From DASRDZ01 sp035569495 (GTDB taxonomy: Bacteria > Chloroflexota > Dormibacteria > Aeolococcales > Aeolococcaceae): a DNA stretch of 64,000 bases. A program made the position numbers and the translations under genes. The notes beneath the pieces were generated by a model. That model ran no database searches and was not told the origin of the DNA. It saw only the letters and a list, made by a program, of their open reading frames with translations. Below, one piece after another: positions 16,452 to 24,834 of the stretch; the stretch's first letter is position 1, and each line of letters begins with the position of its first letter. The stretch is taken from positions 124,001 to 188,000 of the forward strand of contig DATMMX010000038.1 of NCBI GenBank assembly GCA_035569495.1, given 5' to 3'.

Positions 16452-17809
16452 TGCGCGCCGCGCGCTGCATCGCGGTGGCCTTCGCGGCGGCGCAGCTCCT
16501 GCTCGCCGTTCCGGTTGCCGCCATGCAGCAGCCGCCGCATCTCCCCGGCGCGCCGTCGTGCGGCCCGTCCACCGCCGATCCCAGCGCACCGCAGACGGGC
16601 CACAACCAGAACACCTTCGCCGCTCCCGACTACTTCGCCAAGGACTTCCCGCGCTTCGATGACGACGTGTGGGGCCTGCCCATGGGCGGTTTCGGCGGCG
16701 TGCAGCGGGGCGCCGCGCTGCACCACACCCCGGTGATCTTCGTTCACGGCAACCAGGTCGATGCGCAGAACTGGCTCGACGTGATGCTGCAGTTCCAGAA
16801 CGACGCGGGCTACACCATGCAGGAGATGTACGCGCTCTCCTACAACGGCCTGGCCAACTACTACGCCGGCGCCCCCGCCGCCATCCCCGCCTCGGTGCTC
16901 GACCAGGACTACATCCAGCAGAACCCCAACACCCTGGCCAACGGCGGCAAGGGCGCCGGCGACGACGACGAGGTGCCCGACCTCTGCCGCTTCGTCGAAG
17001 CCGTGCAGTGGTACACGGGCTCGGAGCAGGTCGACATCGTCACCCACTCGCTCGGCGACACCATCGCTCGCAAGCTGATGTACCTGTACCCATCGCTCGC
17101 CAAGGATGTGGTCGCCTTCGTCGGCATCGCGGGCGCCAACCACGGTACCAGCGTGTGCAGCGGCCTGCAGACCAGCTACTACGGCTGCAACGAGATCGGC
17201 CCCGGCACCGCCTGGCTCGACCAGCTCAACGGCCCCAACGGCTCGCGCGAAACCTACGGCCCCACGCACTGGATGACCGTCTACAACGGCACCGACTCCG
17301 CCGACCCCTTCTACAGCACCCCCGACCTCTACACCTCGCCCGCGCTGAAGGGCGCCGACAACCGCCCCATGCCGCACACGTACCACAACGACCTGCGCGT
17401 CTCCAGCACGGCCGTCGACATGTACCTGCCCTTCCTGCTGCGCAACGGCCAGGCCGGCCCCGGCGCCGCCGACCCGGGTCACGGGCCCGGAGCCGCGGCG
17501 CAGATCGAGACCCAGCAGCCCAACGGCATCAGCGGCAACCTCTGCGGCGTCCCCGACCTCACCGGCCCCGTCGCCAACTGCCCGCCGCTCCCCGTCCCAC
17601 CCCTGCCGCAGACCGCGGAGCAGTCCGGCGGACCGCCCGCCGGCTCGGCCCGCAACGCCGCGCTCACGGCCGCCCTCCCCGACACCGCCAGCTCACCGAC
17701 GAGCGCCTCGGCACCCGCGCTCGGTGCGCTCAGCGCCGTCCTCGCGGCCACCGTCTGGCAGCGCCGGCGCCGGCGCTTCGACACATTTCGACCTCGCCGA
17801 CCGTCCTAA
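16451..17809 (+). CDS. Secreted PhaZ7/lipase-like hydrolase with C-terminal anchor
   Basis: A 452-residue exported alpha/beta hydrolase. A signal peptide spans residues 1-24. G-G-F-G-G, then T-P-V-I-F-V-H-G-N (93-101), Y-T-G-S-E-Q-V-D-I-V-T-H-S-L-G with nucleophile Ser200, an Asp in G-T-D-S-A-D and a late H-N-D-L-R resemble the extracellular PHB depolymerase PhaZ7 and class 2 lipases; this comparison is from memory. The C-terminus has LPDTA, a hydrophobic helix and W-Q-R-R-R-R-R, an LPxTG-like anchor. Its start overlaps the bdhA stop, so an extracellular polyhydroxybutyrate depolymerase feeding the importer is the favoured role. A general lipase is the alternative. Confidence 0.75.
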   Translation: MRAARCIAVAFAAAQLLLAVPVAAMQQPPHLPGAPSCGPSTADPSAPQTGHNQNTFAAPDYFAKDFPRFDDDVWGLPMGGFGGVQRGAALHHTPVIFVHGNQVDAQNWLDVMLQFQNDAGYTMQEMYALSYNGLANYYAGAPAAIPASVLDQDYIQQNPNTLANGGKGAGDDDEVPDLCRFVEAVQWYTGSEQVDIVTHSLGDTIARKLMYLYPSLAKDVVAFVGIAGANHGTSVCSGLQTSYYGCNEIGPGTAWLDQLNGPNGSRETYGPTHWMTVYNGTDSADPFYSTPDLYTSPALKGADNRPMPHTYHNDLRVSSTAVDMYLPFLLRNGQAGPGAADPGHGPGAAAQIETQQPNGISGNLCGVPDLTGPVANCPPLPVPPLPQTAEQSGGPPAGSARNAALTAALPDTASSPTSASAPALGALSAVLAATVWQRRRRRFDTFRPRRPS

Positions 17810-17874
17810 GCATCATCATGGCCCGCCGCGACGACCATCGAGGTCGCGGCAGATGCAGCGAGGAAGGTGAGCAG

Positions 17875-20800
17875 ATGAAGGCGGAGCACACGCACATGCA
17901 GGGCGTCGTCGCGCCCGACGGCGGCCGCAGGCGCGGCCCGGGAGCGCGCGCCATGGCGGTGGTGGCGCTCCTGGTCGCGGGGACCGCCGCGGTGGCCGCG
18001 GCCGCCCAGCCCGCGGGACGTGCCCCGGTGGGTGTGCACACCTACCCCGCCGGCCTCAGCCTCAACGCCGTCCCCGGCGGCGCCGAGCTGGCCGAGGCCG
18101 CGCCGCTCGCCCCCGGCGGCGGCTACGACCCCAACCGCGTCGCGGACAAGTACAGCCAGTTCCAGCAGGCCGCGGCGCTCCCCCTGGCCGAGGCGAACCG
18201 GTCGTGGCGCGACGTCGGCCCCAAGGGTGTCGACAGCCCCACCGGCTACAGCGCCTCCACCGAGCAGTTCGGCCGGATCGCCGGCATGGGCGCGGCGCTC
18301 GCCGCCGACAGCAACGACCCCTCCGGCAACACCGTCTACCTCGGCAACATGGGCGGGCTCTGGAAGAGCACCGACGGCGGCGACAACTGGACCAACCTGA
18401 GCGACGGCAAGCTGACCAGCGCGGGCGTCGGCGCGATCGCCCTCGACCCGTCGCGGCCGGACGACATCTACGTCGGCACCGGCATCACCTACCTCACCCT
18501 CTCCGGCGACACCTACGGCACCGGCTTCTACGTGTCGCACGACGGCGGCAGGACGTTCAGCCGCCCCTCGCCCAACGTCGAGGGCTGGGCGGTCACCAGG
18601 ATCGCGGTGACCCCGACCTACCTGCTGATCGGCACCAACCACGGCCTCTACCGCTCCACCGACCACGGCGACACACTGACCCAGGTCGCGCTGCCCACCA
18701 ACGACAGCCACACCGGCCCGGCCACCGGCCCGTACGCCAACTGGATCAGCGACATCGCCGTCCGCCCCGGGCATGACGGCGAGGTCACCGTGGCGGTCGG
18801 CTTCCCGCTCGGCAAGGCGCCGCTGGCCGACGGGTCGATCGCCTCCCCCGGCAACGGCCTCTACCGCTCCACCACCGGGGGCACGGCGGCCTCGTTCACG
18901 GCCATGGCCGTCAGCGCGCTGACCACCTCGCAGTCCAGCGTCGACCCGGTCGGCCGCATCTCGCTGGCCTACGGGCAGACCGCACAGGATGACGGCGTGC
19001 TCTGGGCACTGGTCTCCGACGCCGGCCTCGCCTACGGACACGCGCCCGCCGGCCTGGAGTTCGGCGACGTCGTCCCCGGCACGGCCCCCTCCCAGGTGCC
19101 GCGGCAGGTTCCCAACCAGACGGGCACGGTGCTCAACGGCCTCTTCCGCTCCGGTGACGACGGCGGCACCTGGGCCAACAAGGCGACCCCGACCAGCCTG
19201 CTCGCCGCCCCCAACAGCACGCTGACCCCGGCCGCAGCCCTCTCCTACGCGCCCGGCGTTCAGGCCTACTACGAGGCGGTGCTGGTCACCGACCCGGTGA
19301 CCCCCGACCAGGTCTACTTCGGCCTCGAGGAGGCGTACCAAACGGTCGGCAACAGTGGGTCGACGCCCGGCCCGGCCGGCGCCTTCGTCATCGAGCGCTA
19401 CGCCGACGCCTGCGGCTTCTACCTCTACACCACCAACGTGACCAACGGCGCCGCCTGCCCGCCGCAGGCGCCGCTGTACGGCGGCTACACGACGCATCCC
19501 GACCAGCACGCCATGGCGGCCGTGAAGACGCCGAACGGCGTGCGTCTCTACAGCAGCAACGACGGCGGCGCCTTCCGCCAGGACTCGCACGCCATCACAG
19601 TTGGTACCGGTTTTGACAACAACTCGTGGACCGCGCTCAACACCCTGCCCACGGTGGAGGCGTGGCACGCGGTCATGCTCCCCGACGGCGAGATCCTCGC
19701 CGCGCTGCAGGACAACGGCGCCAGCCTCTCGGGCGCCGACCGCAAGGGCGTGGAGGTCGGCCTCGGGGACGGCTACTGGGTGTTCCCCACCGCCAACCCC
19801 GACGTGTTCTACATCGGCATCCCCGGCGCCGCGCTCTTCGTCACCAAGGACCACGGCCAGAACCTCACCGAGATCCCGCCGAACGTCACCAACCCCAGCT
19901 TCACCTCGCCGATCGCCATCGACCCCACCGACCCCAACCACCTGATCGCCGCCGGCCGCGACGTGTACGAGTCGCTCAAGGGGCCGGACACACAGGTGGT
20001 GTTCGACTCCGTCGCCACGGGCACCGTGGTGCAGAGCGACTGGGGCACCACGGCGATCTTCGACGCCGGCAGCAGCGGTGTGGTCAATCCGCTCAACGGC
20101 AAGACGGTGGACTGGGCGGCGACCGCGCTGGCGGTACGCGGCGCGGCAGCGTACGGCGCGCTCTGCGCGGTGTGCTCGGCGTCGCGGCTCACATTCGACC
20201 AGGTTCACCCGGCGATCGAGACCAACGTCAAGCCGGGTTGCACTGCCAAGAAGGACGCGAGCGACTGCTGGTACATCGCCCCCAGCAAGGGGCTCGGCGC
20301 CGGCTACATCAACTCGCTGGTGATCGACCCCAACGACACCAGCACCGTCTACGCGGCGGTGATGGAGCGGCAGTTCGTCGGCTACCCGAGCAACCAGGTG
20401 CCCGGCCGCATCTACGTCAGCCACGACGCCGGCCAGAACTTCAGCGACGTCACCGGCAACCTGCCCCGTGGCAGCGTCTGGAACATGGTGATCCGCGACG
20501 GCCGGCTGATCGCCGCAACCGACGTCGGCATCTTCACCGCACCGCTCGGCAGCGGCACCTGGAGCCGGCTGGGCACCGGGCTCCCCGCGGTGGCGATGCG
20601 CGACGTGTGGATCGACCCGAGCGGCCGCAACCTGCTGGTGTCGGCCTACGGTCGCGGCGTGTGGACGCTGGACTTCGGCAGCACCGCGGTCGGCAGCAAC
20701 AGTCCGTCGTCGGTGGCACCGCCGCCGACCACCACCACCCCGTTGACGGCGCCACCGGCCACCGCCTCACTGCCGAACACGCAAGCGGAGAGCGGCCGCG

Positions 20801-20880
20801 GAATCGCCGGTCCCGCGGGCGCGGTGCTGCTGGCGGCCGCCCTGATGCTGGCCAGGCGGAGGAGGCGGAGGCGGTCCTGA
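17875..20880 (+). CDS. Large secreted BNR/sortilin-like repeat protein with LPNTQ anchor
   Basis: A 1001-residue surface protein. The ATG at 17875 follows GAGGAAGGTGA. Residues about 25-45 are a hydrophobic export signal. The body is built of BNR/Asp-box-like blocks (G-L-W-K-S-T-D-G-G-D-N-W, then Y-V-S-H-D-G-G-R-T-F and Y-V-S-H-D-A-G-Q-N-F), as in sialidases, VPS10/sortilin and photosystem assembly factors, and so is a multi-bladed propeller. No catalytic residues can be assigned. The C-terminus has a Thr/Pro stretch, LPNTQ, a hydrophobic helix and a run of Arg, an LPxTG-like signal. It follows the polyester-hydrolase gene by 65 bases and could be part of that transcript. Confidence 0.8.
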   Translation: MKAEHTHMQGVVAPDGGRRRGPGARAMAVVALLVAGTAAVAAAAQPAGRAPVGVHTYPAGLSLNAVPGGAELAEAAPLAPGGGYDPNRVADKYSQFQQAAALPLAEANRSWRDVGPKGVDSPTGYSASTEQFGRIAGMGAALAADSNDPSGNTVYLGNMGGLWKSTDGGDNWTNLSDGKLTSAGVGAIALDPSRPDDIYVGTGITYLTLSGDTYGTGFYVSHDGGRTFSRPSPNVEGWAVTRIAVTPTYLLIGTNHGLYRSTDHGDTLTQVALPTNDSHTGPATGPYANWISDIAVRPGHDGEVTVAVGFPLGKAPLADGSIASPGNGLYRSTTGGTAASFTAMAVSALTTSQSSVDPVGRISLAYGQTAQDDGVLWALVSDAGLAYGHAPAGLEFGDVVPGTAPSQVPRQVPNQTGTVLNGLFRSGDDGGTWANKATPTSLLAAPNSTLTPAAALSYAPGVQAYYEAVLVTDPVTPDQVYFGLEEAYQTVGNSGSTPGPAGAFVIERYADACGFYLYTTNVTNGAACPPQAPLYGGYTTHPDQHAMAAVKTPNGVRLYSSNDGGAFRQDSHAITVGTGFDNNSWTALNTLPTVEAWHAVMLPDGEILAALQDNGASLSGADRKGVEVGLGDGYWVFPTANPDVFYIGIPGAALFVTKDHGQNLTEIPPNVTNPSFTSPIAIDPTDPNHLIAAGRDVYESLKGPDTQVVFDSVATGTVVQSDWGTTAIFDAGSSGVVNPLNGKTVDWAATALAVRGAAAYGALCAVCSASRLTFDQVHPAIETNVKPGCTAKKDASDCWYIAPSKGLGAGYINSLVIDPNDTSTVYAAVMERQFVGYPSNQVPGRIYVSHDAGQNFSDVTGNLPRGSVWNMVIRDGRLIAATDVGIFTAPLGSGTWSRLGTGLPAVAMRDVWIDPSGRNLLVSAYGRGVWTLDFGSTAVGSNSPSSVAPPPTTTTPLTAPPATASLPNTQAESGRGIAGPAGAVLLAAALMLARRRRRRRS

Positions 20881-20910
20881 GTCAGCCGCAGCGCGGCGGC
20901 TCCGGCGAGG

Positions 20911-22716
20911 TCAGACGGCGGCGCACTCCCCTTCACCGGTCTTGCCGGTGAAGATGGTCTCCTGGTCCCAGTCGTAGACCTCCTCGGCGCTGGGCGCCTC
21001 GGAGAGCTGGAGCGGCAGCAGCAGCTCCTTGACCTCGGCCTTGTCGACGTCCTCGACCCACTCGGCGAAGGTCTGCCCGGCGACGTTGTCGGTGCGGTAG
21101 CGCGCCCAGAGCAGGTCGAGGGCGGCGGGCACGCGGCGCGCCGGGATGCGCATGATCGGCTGGGCCAGCTTGGCGCCCTTCTCGTCGATCCTGCCGGCGA
21201 GCAGCATCATGTAGTGCGGCACCGGCTCGTCGGTGACGTTCTTGTTGTTGCCGTAGAAGCCGACCGTGGCCAGGTGGTGCTGCCCGCAGGAGTTGGGGCA
21301 GCCGCTGGCGCGGATGGTGGTGCCGGCGAAGGCGGGCAGGTCGCCGAAGCGGTTGTCGTCGAGCCAGCGGCCGACGGCGCGACCCAGGCCGCGCGACGAG
21401 GTGATGCCCAGGTTGCAGGTGTCGCCGCCGGGGCAGGTGACGATGTCGCGCACGCCCTGCGCCTCGGCGCGGGCCAGGCCGTGCGGCTCCAGCGCGTCGT
21501 ACAGCGCGGGCAGGTCGACCAGGCGCACGTCGCGCAGCACCAGGTTCTGGCCGGCACTGGTACGAACTTCGCTGCGGCTGAAACGGCGGGCCGTGTCGGC
21601 GACGACGCGGAACTGCTCGGCGGTCATGTCGCCCAGGGTCAGCCGGATGGTGACGATGCCCCAGCCCTCGACGCGATGGGCGCCCACGTTGGTCACCCGC
21701 CAGCGCGAGTACTCGGTGCCGCGGCGCACCTCGTCGAGCGAGATCACGTTGCCCAGCGGGGCGACCTCGGCGCGACCTGCCTCCTCGCGGGCGACGCGCT
21801 CCGCGAGCTCCTGGCCGATGCGGTGCGACCAGGCGTCCTCGGGCAGCTCGGCGACCACCTCCTCGACGCGGGCGCGGAAGGTCTCGGCCGTGTACATCTT
21901 GTCGAACATGAACTTGATGCGGGCGCGGTTGCGGTTCTTGCGCGGACCCTCGGCGTCGAAGATGCGCACCACCGCTTCCATCACCGCGTAGAAGCGGCTC
22001 ACCGGCACGAAGTCGTAGAGCAGCGTGGCCGGACGCGGCGAGTTGCCCAGGCCGCCGCCGACCCACAGCTTGAAGCCGCGCTCACCGTCGCGCACCTGGG
22101 CCACCGCACCGATGTCGTGCATGGCGCCGAGGGCGCAGTCGCTGGCGCACCCGGAGAAGGAAACCTTGAACTTGCGCGGCAGGTTCTGGCAGAAGGGGTT
22201 GCGCAGGAACAGGTCGGTGGCCGCCTGCGCGTAGGGCGTGATGTCGAACGCCTCGGTGCCGCAGGCCCCCGCGATGGGGCAGCCGGTGATGTTGCGCACC
22301 GTGTTGTAGCAGGCCTCGCGCGTGGTCAACCCGTACGAGGCGAGGTGGCGCAGCGCCTCGGGGACGCGCGCGGTGGGGATGAAGTGGAACTGGTAGTCCT
22401 GCCGGGTGGTGACGTGGCCCATGCCCGCGCCGCCGCCGCCCGGGTACTCGCCCTCGTCGCAGAAGACCTCGCTGAACTCGGCGAGCCCGTCCATCTGGTC
22501 GGCGGTGAGCCGGCCGTGGGGGATCTTCACCCGGATCATCTGGTAGCCCGCCTGGCGCTGCCCGTAGACGCCGTAGGAGAGGCGGTAGGGCTTGTAGGTG
22601 TCCTCGGGCTCCTCGAGCTCCAGGAAGGCGCGGGTGCGCCGCTCGAACTCGGCGAGCTCCTCCTCGACCACGTCGGGGATGGGAACGCGCTTCGGGGCGA
22701 CCTGGGGCTCGATCAT
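20911..22716 (-). CDS. Siroheme nitrite/sulfite reductase with iron-sulfur motif in both halves
   Basis: A 601-residue enzyme of the assimilatory nitrite/sulfite reductase family, which reduces nitrite to ammonia or sulfite to sulfide with electrons from ferredoxin. The siroheme-[4Fe-4S] motif C-x5-C...C-x3-C is present in the C-terminal half (Cys428, 434, 473, 477 in T-C-P-G-G-D-T-C-N and S-G-C-P-N-S-C-G). Unusually the N-terminal half also has a complete set (Cys146, 152, 190, 194 in G-C-P-I-A-G-A-C-G and S-G-C-A-S-D-C-A). In most relatives this half has lost its cofactor site. Nitrite versus sulfite cannot be decided here. A GGAGAA site precedes the ATG. Confidence 0.88.
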   Translation of the reverse strand: MIEPQVAPKRVPIPDVVEEELAEFERRTRAFLELEEPEDTYKPYRLSYGVYGQRQAGYQMIRVKIPHGRLTADQMDGLAEFSEVFCDEGEYPGGGGAGMGHVTTRQDYQFHFIPTARVPEALRHLASYGLTTREACYNTVRNITGCPIAGACGTEAFDITPYAQAATDLFLRNPFCQNLPRKFKVSFSGCASDCALGAMHDIGAVAQVRDGERGFKLWVGGGLGNSPRPATLLYDFVPVSRFYAVMEAVVRIFDAEGPRKNRNRARIKFMFDKMYTAETFRARVEEVVAELPEDAWSHRIGQELAERVAREEAGRAEVAPLGNVISLDEVRRGTEYSRWRVTNVGAHRVEGWGIVTIRLTLGDMTAEQFRVVADTARRFSRSEVRTSAGQNLVLRDVRLVDLPALYDALEPHGLARAEAQGVRDIVTCPGGDTCNLGITSSRGLGRAVGRWLDDNRFGDLPAFAGTTIRASGCPNSCGQHHLATVGFYGNNKNVTDEPVPHYMMLLAGRIDEKGAKLAQPIMRIPARRVPAALDLLWARYRTDNVAGQTFAEWVEDVDKAEVKELLLPLQLSEAPSAEEVYDWDQETIFTGKTGEGECAAV

Positions 22717-22768
22717 CGCGGGGATTCTCCGTACGGGGCGCCGCGGGGCCTGGCTGGGGCGTTCGACC

Positions 22769-22791
22769 TTCCTGACTTAGACGATCAGGAA
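22769..22791 (-). promoter_or_regulatory. Inverted-repeat operator candidate upstream of the reductase gene
   Basis: TTCCTGA, 9 bases, TCAGGAA: a perfect 7-bp inverted repeat 53 bases before the reductase ATG. A TTGACT resembling a -35 element lies immediately upstream on the minus strand. A repressor of the Rrf2/CymR or another sulfur/nitrogen-responsive class is possible; not identifiable from sequence. Confidence 0.5.
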
Positions 22792-22876
22792 AGTCAACAA
22801 TGCGGAAGCGCCAGTATGACCCGGGCCCGGCCGCCCATGCAAGGGGGAACGGCGCCGGGGCGGCCCGCCTTGCGCC

Positions 22877-24301
22877 TCAGCTCGCCAGCGAGCAGAGCAG
22901 GTCGAGGTATTGAAGCAGGTGCCGGGTGCCCAGGAAGCGCTCCCGGACCCGGCGCTGCGCCGCCTCGCCCATCCGCCGCGCCGCCACCGGGTCGAGCAGC
23001 AGGCCGCAGACCAGGGCGCCGAAGGTCTCCACGTCGGTGGGGTCGTCGAGCAGCAGCCCGGTGACGCCGTCCTCGATCTGGTCCTGGATGCCGGCGATCC
23101 GGCTGGCCACCACCGCCCGCCCCTTCCACATCGCCTCGGCGACGGTGAGCCCGAAGCCCTCGGCCAGGCTCTTCTGCACCACCACCGCCGCCCGGCGCTG
23201 CAGGGCGTTGACCATGGCGGCGTTCTCCTCGTCGTCGTCCATGGGCAGGCTGGCGAGGTGGACGCGGGCGCGCACGTCGACCGGCAGCGCGCGCCAGGCC
23301 TGCTCGGTCTCGGCGAGCACCTCGGCGCCCTCGGGGTCGTCGGCCACCTCGCCCACCGACGGCCCGGCGAGCATGAGGTGGGCGTCGCAGCGCGCGGCCA
23401 CGCCGTGGTGGAAGCCGCGGATCACCCCCACCGGGTCCTTGAGCCGGTCCCAGCGCGACACCTGGAGGACGAGCTGCGTCTCCGGGCCGACCCGGGTCTG
23501 CTCGGTCATCACGGCGCGGTGGACGATCGGGGCGGTGTCGCCGCGGAGGCGGACGAACTCGGCGGGAACGGTGGCCGCGACGGGCTCGCACAGCCCCGCC
23601 GCGCCGAGGATGGCCGCGACCGACTCGGACGGCATCTCGTAGTTCTTCGGCGAGAACGGGTCGATCGACGGCGGGATCACCGCGACGCGGTCCGGGTCGA
23701 GCCCGTCCCAGGCGAACGCCTTGCGGGAGAAGACGACCGCGTCGGCGCCGGTGATGTACGGCAGCAGGAACCGCCAGGCGTCGCGGGCGAGCTGGTTGGG
23801 CATGTCGACGCCGACGTGGCAGCGCCACACCACCGGCACTCCCGTGCGCTGCACGGTGGGCAGCATCCCCGCCGTCTGCGGGTCGTGGAGGACGACGACG
23901 TCGCGCGGCCCGATCCGCTCGGCCAGCTCCCCGCCACGCGCCAGCGTTGTCGCCTCGTAGATGCGGCGATCCTCGCCGGTCAGCGCCGCGGCGTCGCCCG
24001 CGGCGCCGTGCAGGTGGTTGTGGATGCGCTTGGTCACCCGGAAGAACTCGGCGTCGCCGGCGATCACCACCCAGCGCGCATCGACGCCCGCGCCGCGCAC
24101 GTAGGGGAGCAGCGTGTTGAGCATCTCGGCGACGCCGCCGCCGCGCTCGGTGGAGTTGACCATCCACAGCGTGCGGCCCGCGAACAGCCGGCGCGCCCGC
24201 TCGGCGCCCTCCGCGAAGGCGCCCCACTGCTCCTCGGTGAGCACGGTCCGGTAGCGGTCGGGGCTGAGCGTCTCGACGGGGACGTCGGTCAGGCCGGACA
24301 T
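22877..24301 (-). CDS. treT: Trehalose synthase TreT-like glycosyltransferase (GT4)
   Basis: A 474-residue GT4 glycosyltransferase. N-S-T-E-R-G-G-G-V-A-E-M-L near the N-terminus is characteristic of TreT (trehalose glycosyltransferring synthase), which makes trehalose from NDP-glucose and glucose. Other supports are W-R-C-H-V-G-V-D, L-Q-V-S-R-W-D-R-L-K-D-P and S-L-A-E-G-F-G-L-T-V-A-E-A-M-W-K, the donor-binding E-x7-E block. The start at 24301 is chosen because a TACCAT -10 box lies 6 bases upstream; the frame could start 12 codons earlier. Probably a compatible-solute gene. Divergent from the HIT gene over a palindromic promoter. Confidence 0.85.
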   Translation of the reverse strand: MSGLTDVPVETLSPDRYRTVLTEEQWGAFAEGAERARRLFAGRTLWMVNSTERGGGVAEMLNTLLPYVRGAGVDARWVVIAGDAEFFRVTKRIHNHLHGAAGDAAALTGEDRRIYEATTLARGGELAERIGPRDVVVLHDPQTAGMLPTVQRTGVPVVWRCHVGVDMPNQLARDAWRFLLPYITGADAVVFSRKAFAWDGLDPDRVAVIPPSIDPFSPKNYEMPSESVAAILGAAGLCEPVAATVPAEFVRLRGDTAPIVHRAVMTEQTRVGPETQLVLQVSRWDRLKDPVGVIRGFHHGVAARCDAHLMLAGPSVGEVADDPEGAEVLAETEQAWRALPVDVRARVHLASLPMDDDEENAAMVNALQRRAAVVVQKSLAEGFGLTVAEAMWKGRAVVASRIAGIQDQIEDGVTGLLLDDPTDVETFGALVCGLLLDPVAARRMGEAAQRRVRERFLGTRHLLQYLDLLCSLAS

Positions 24302-24343
24302 CGGGGCATGGTAGCGCCGGGGTCGTGGCGCTACCATGCCCCG
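24302..24343. promoter_or_regulatory. Divergent promoter palindrome (treT / HIT gene)
   Basis: CGGGGCATGGTAGCGCC at 24302-24318 is the exact reverse complement of 24327-24343, with an 8-base spacer. Each arm contains a TACCAT -10 box pointing outward (minus strand 24308-24313, plus strand 24332-24337), 6 and 8 bases from the two ATGs. Both genes are thus read from mirror-image leaderless promoters. Confidence 0.65.
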
Positions 24344-24345
24344 CC

Positions 24346-24834
24346 ATGCGGCAGCTCTGGGCTCCCTGGCGAATGGCCTACGTCGGCGGCGAGCGCACCC
24401 ACGACGGCTGCGTGCTCTGCGCCATCGCCGAGGGCGACGACGACGGCAACCGCGTCGTCGAGCAGGCCGAGCTGACCTTCACCGTGCTCAACCTCTTCCC
24501 CTACAGCAGCGGCCACGTCATGGTGGTGCCGCGCACCCACGTCGCCGACCTCACCGAGCTGAGCGCCGCCGAGGCCGCCGCGGTGATGGAGGGCGCCCAG
24601 CGGGCCGTGCGCGCCCTGCGCCTGGCGCTCAACCCCGACGGCCTCAACCTCGGCGTCAACAGCGGCACCGCCGCGGGCGCGGGCATCGCCGACCACTTCC
24701 ACCTCCACGTCGTCCCGCGCTGGTCGGGCGACACCAACTTCATGCCGGTGCTCGCCGACGTCAAGGTGATCCCCGAGCACATGGAGCAGACCGCCGCCAA
24801 GCTACGCGACGCCTACGCCAAGCTCAGCTCCTGA
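24346..24834 (+). CDS. HIT-family nucleotide hydrolase/phosphorylase
   Basis: A 162-residue cytoplasmic protein with the histidine triad H-F-H-L-H (His117, 119, 121) in D-H-F-H-L-H-V-V-P-R-W. W-A-P-W-R at the start and C-x-x-C at 22-25 (zinc site with an S-G-H-V-M-V-V-P-R block) match the actinobacterial HIT/Ap4A phosphorylase-like group. It probably cleaves dinucleoside polyphosphates or AMP-linked compounds. Its 3' end overlaps the convergent GNAT gene by 11 bases. ATG at 24346 is 8 bases after a -10 box, with no ribosome binding site. Confidence 0.9.
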   Translation: MRQLWAPWRMAYVGGERTHDGCVLCAIAEGDDDGNRVVEQAELTFTVLNLFPYSSGHVMVVPRTHVADLTELSAAEAAAVMEGAQRAVRALRLALNPDGLNLGVNSGTAAGAGIADHFHLHVVPRWSGDTNFMPVLADVKVIPEHMEQTAAKLRDAYAKLSS

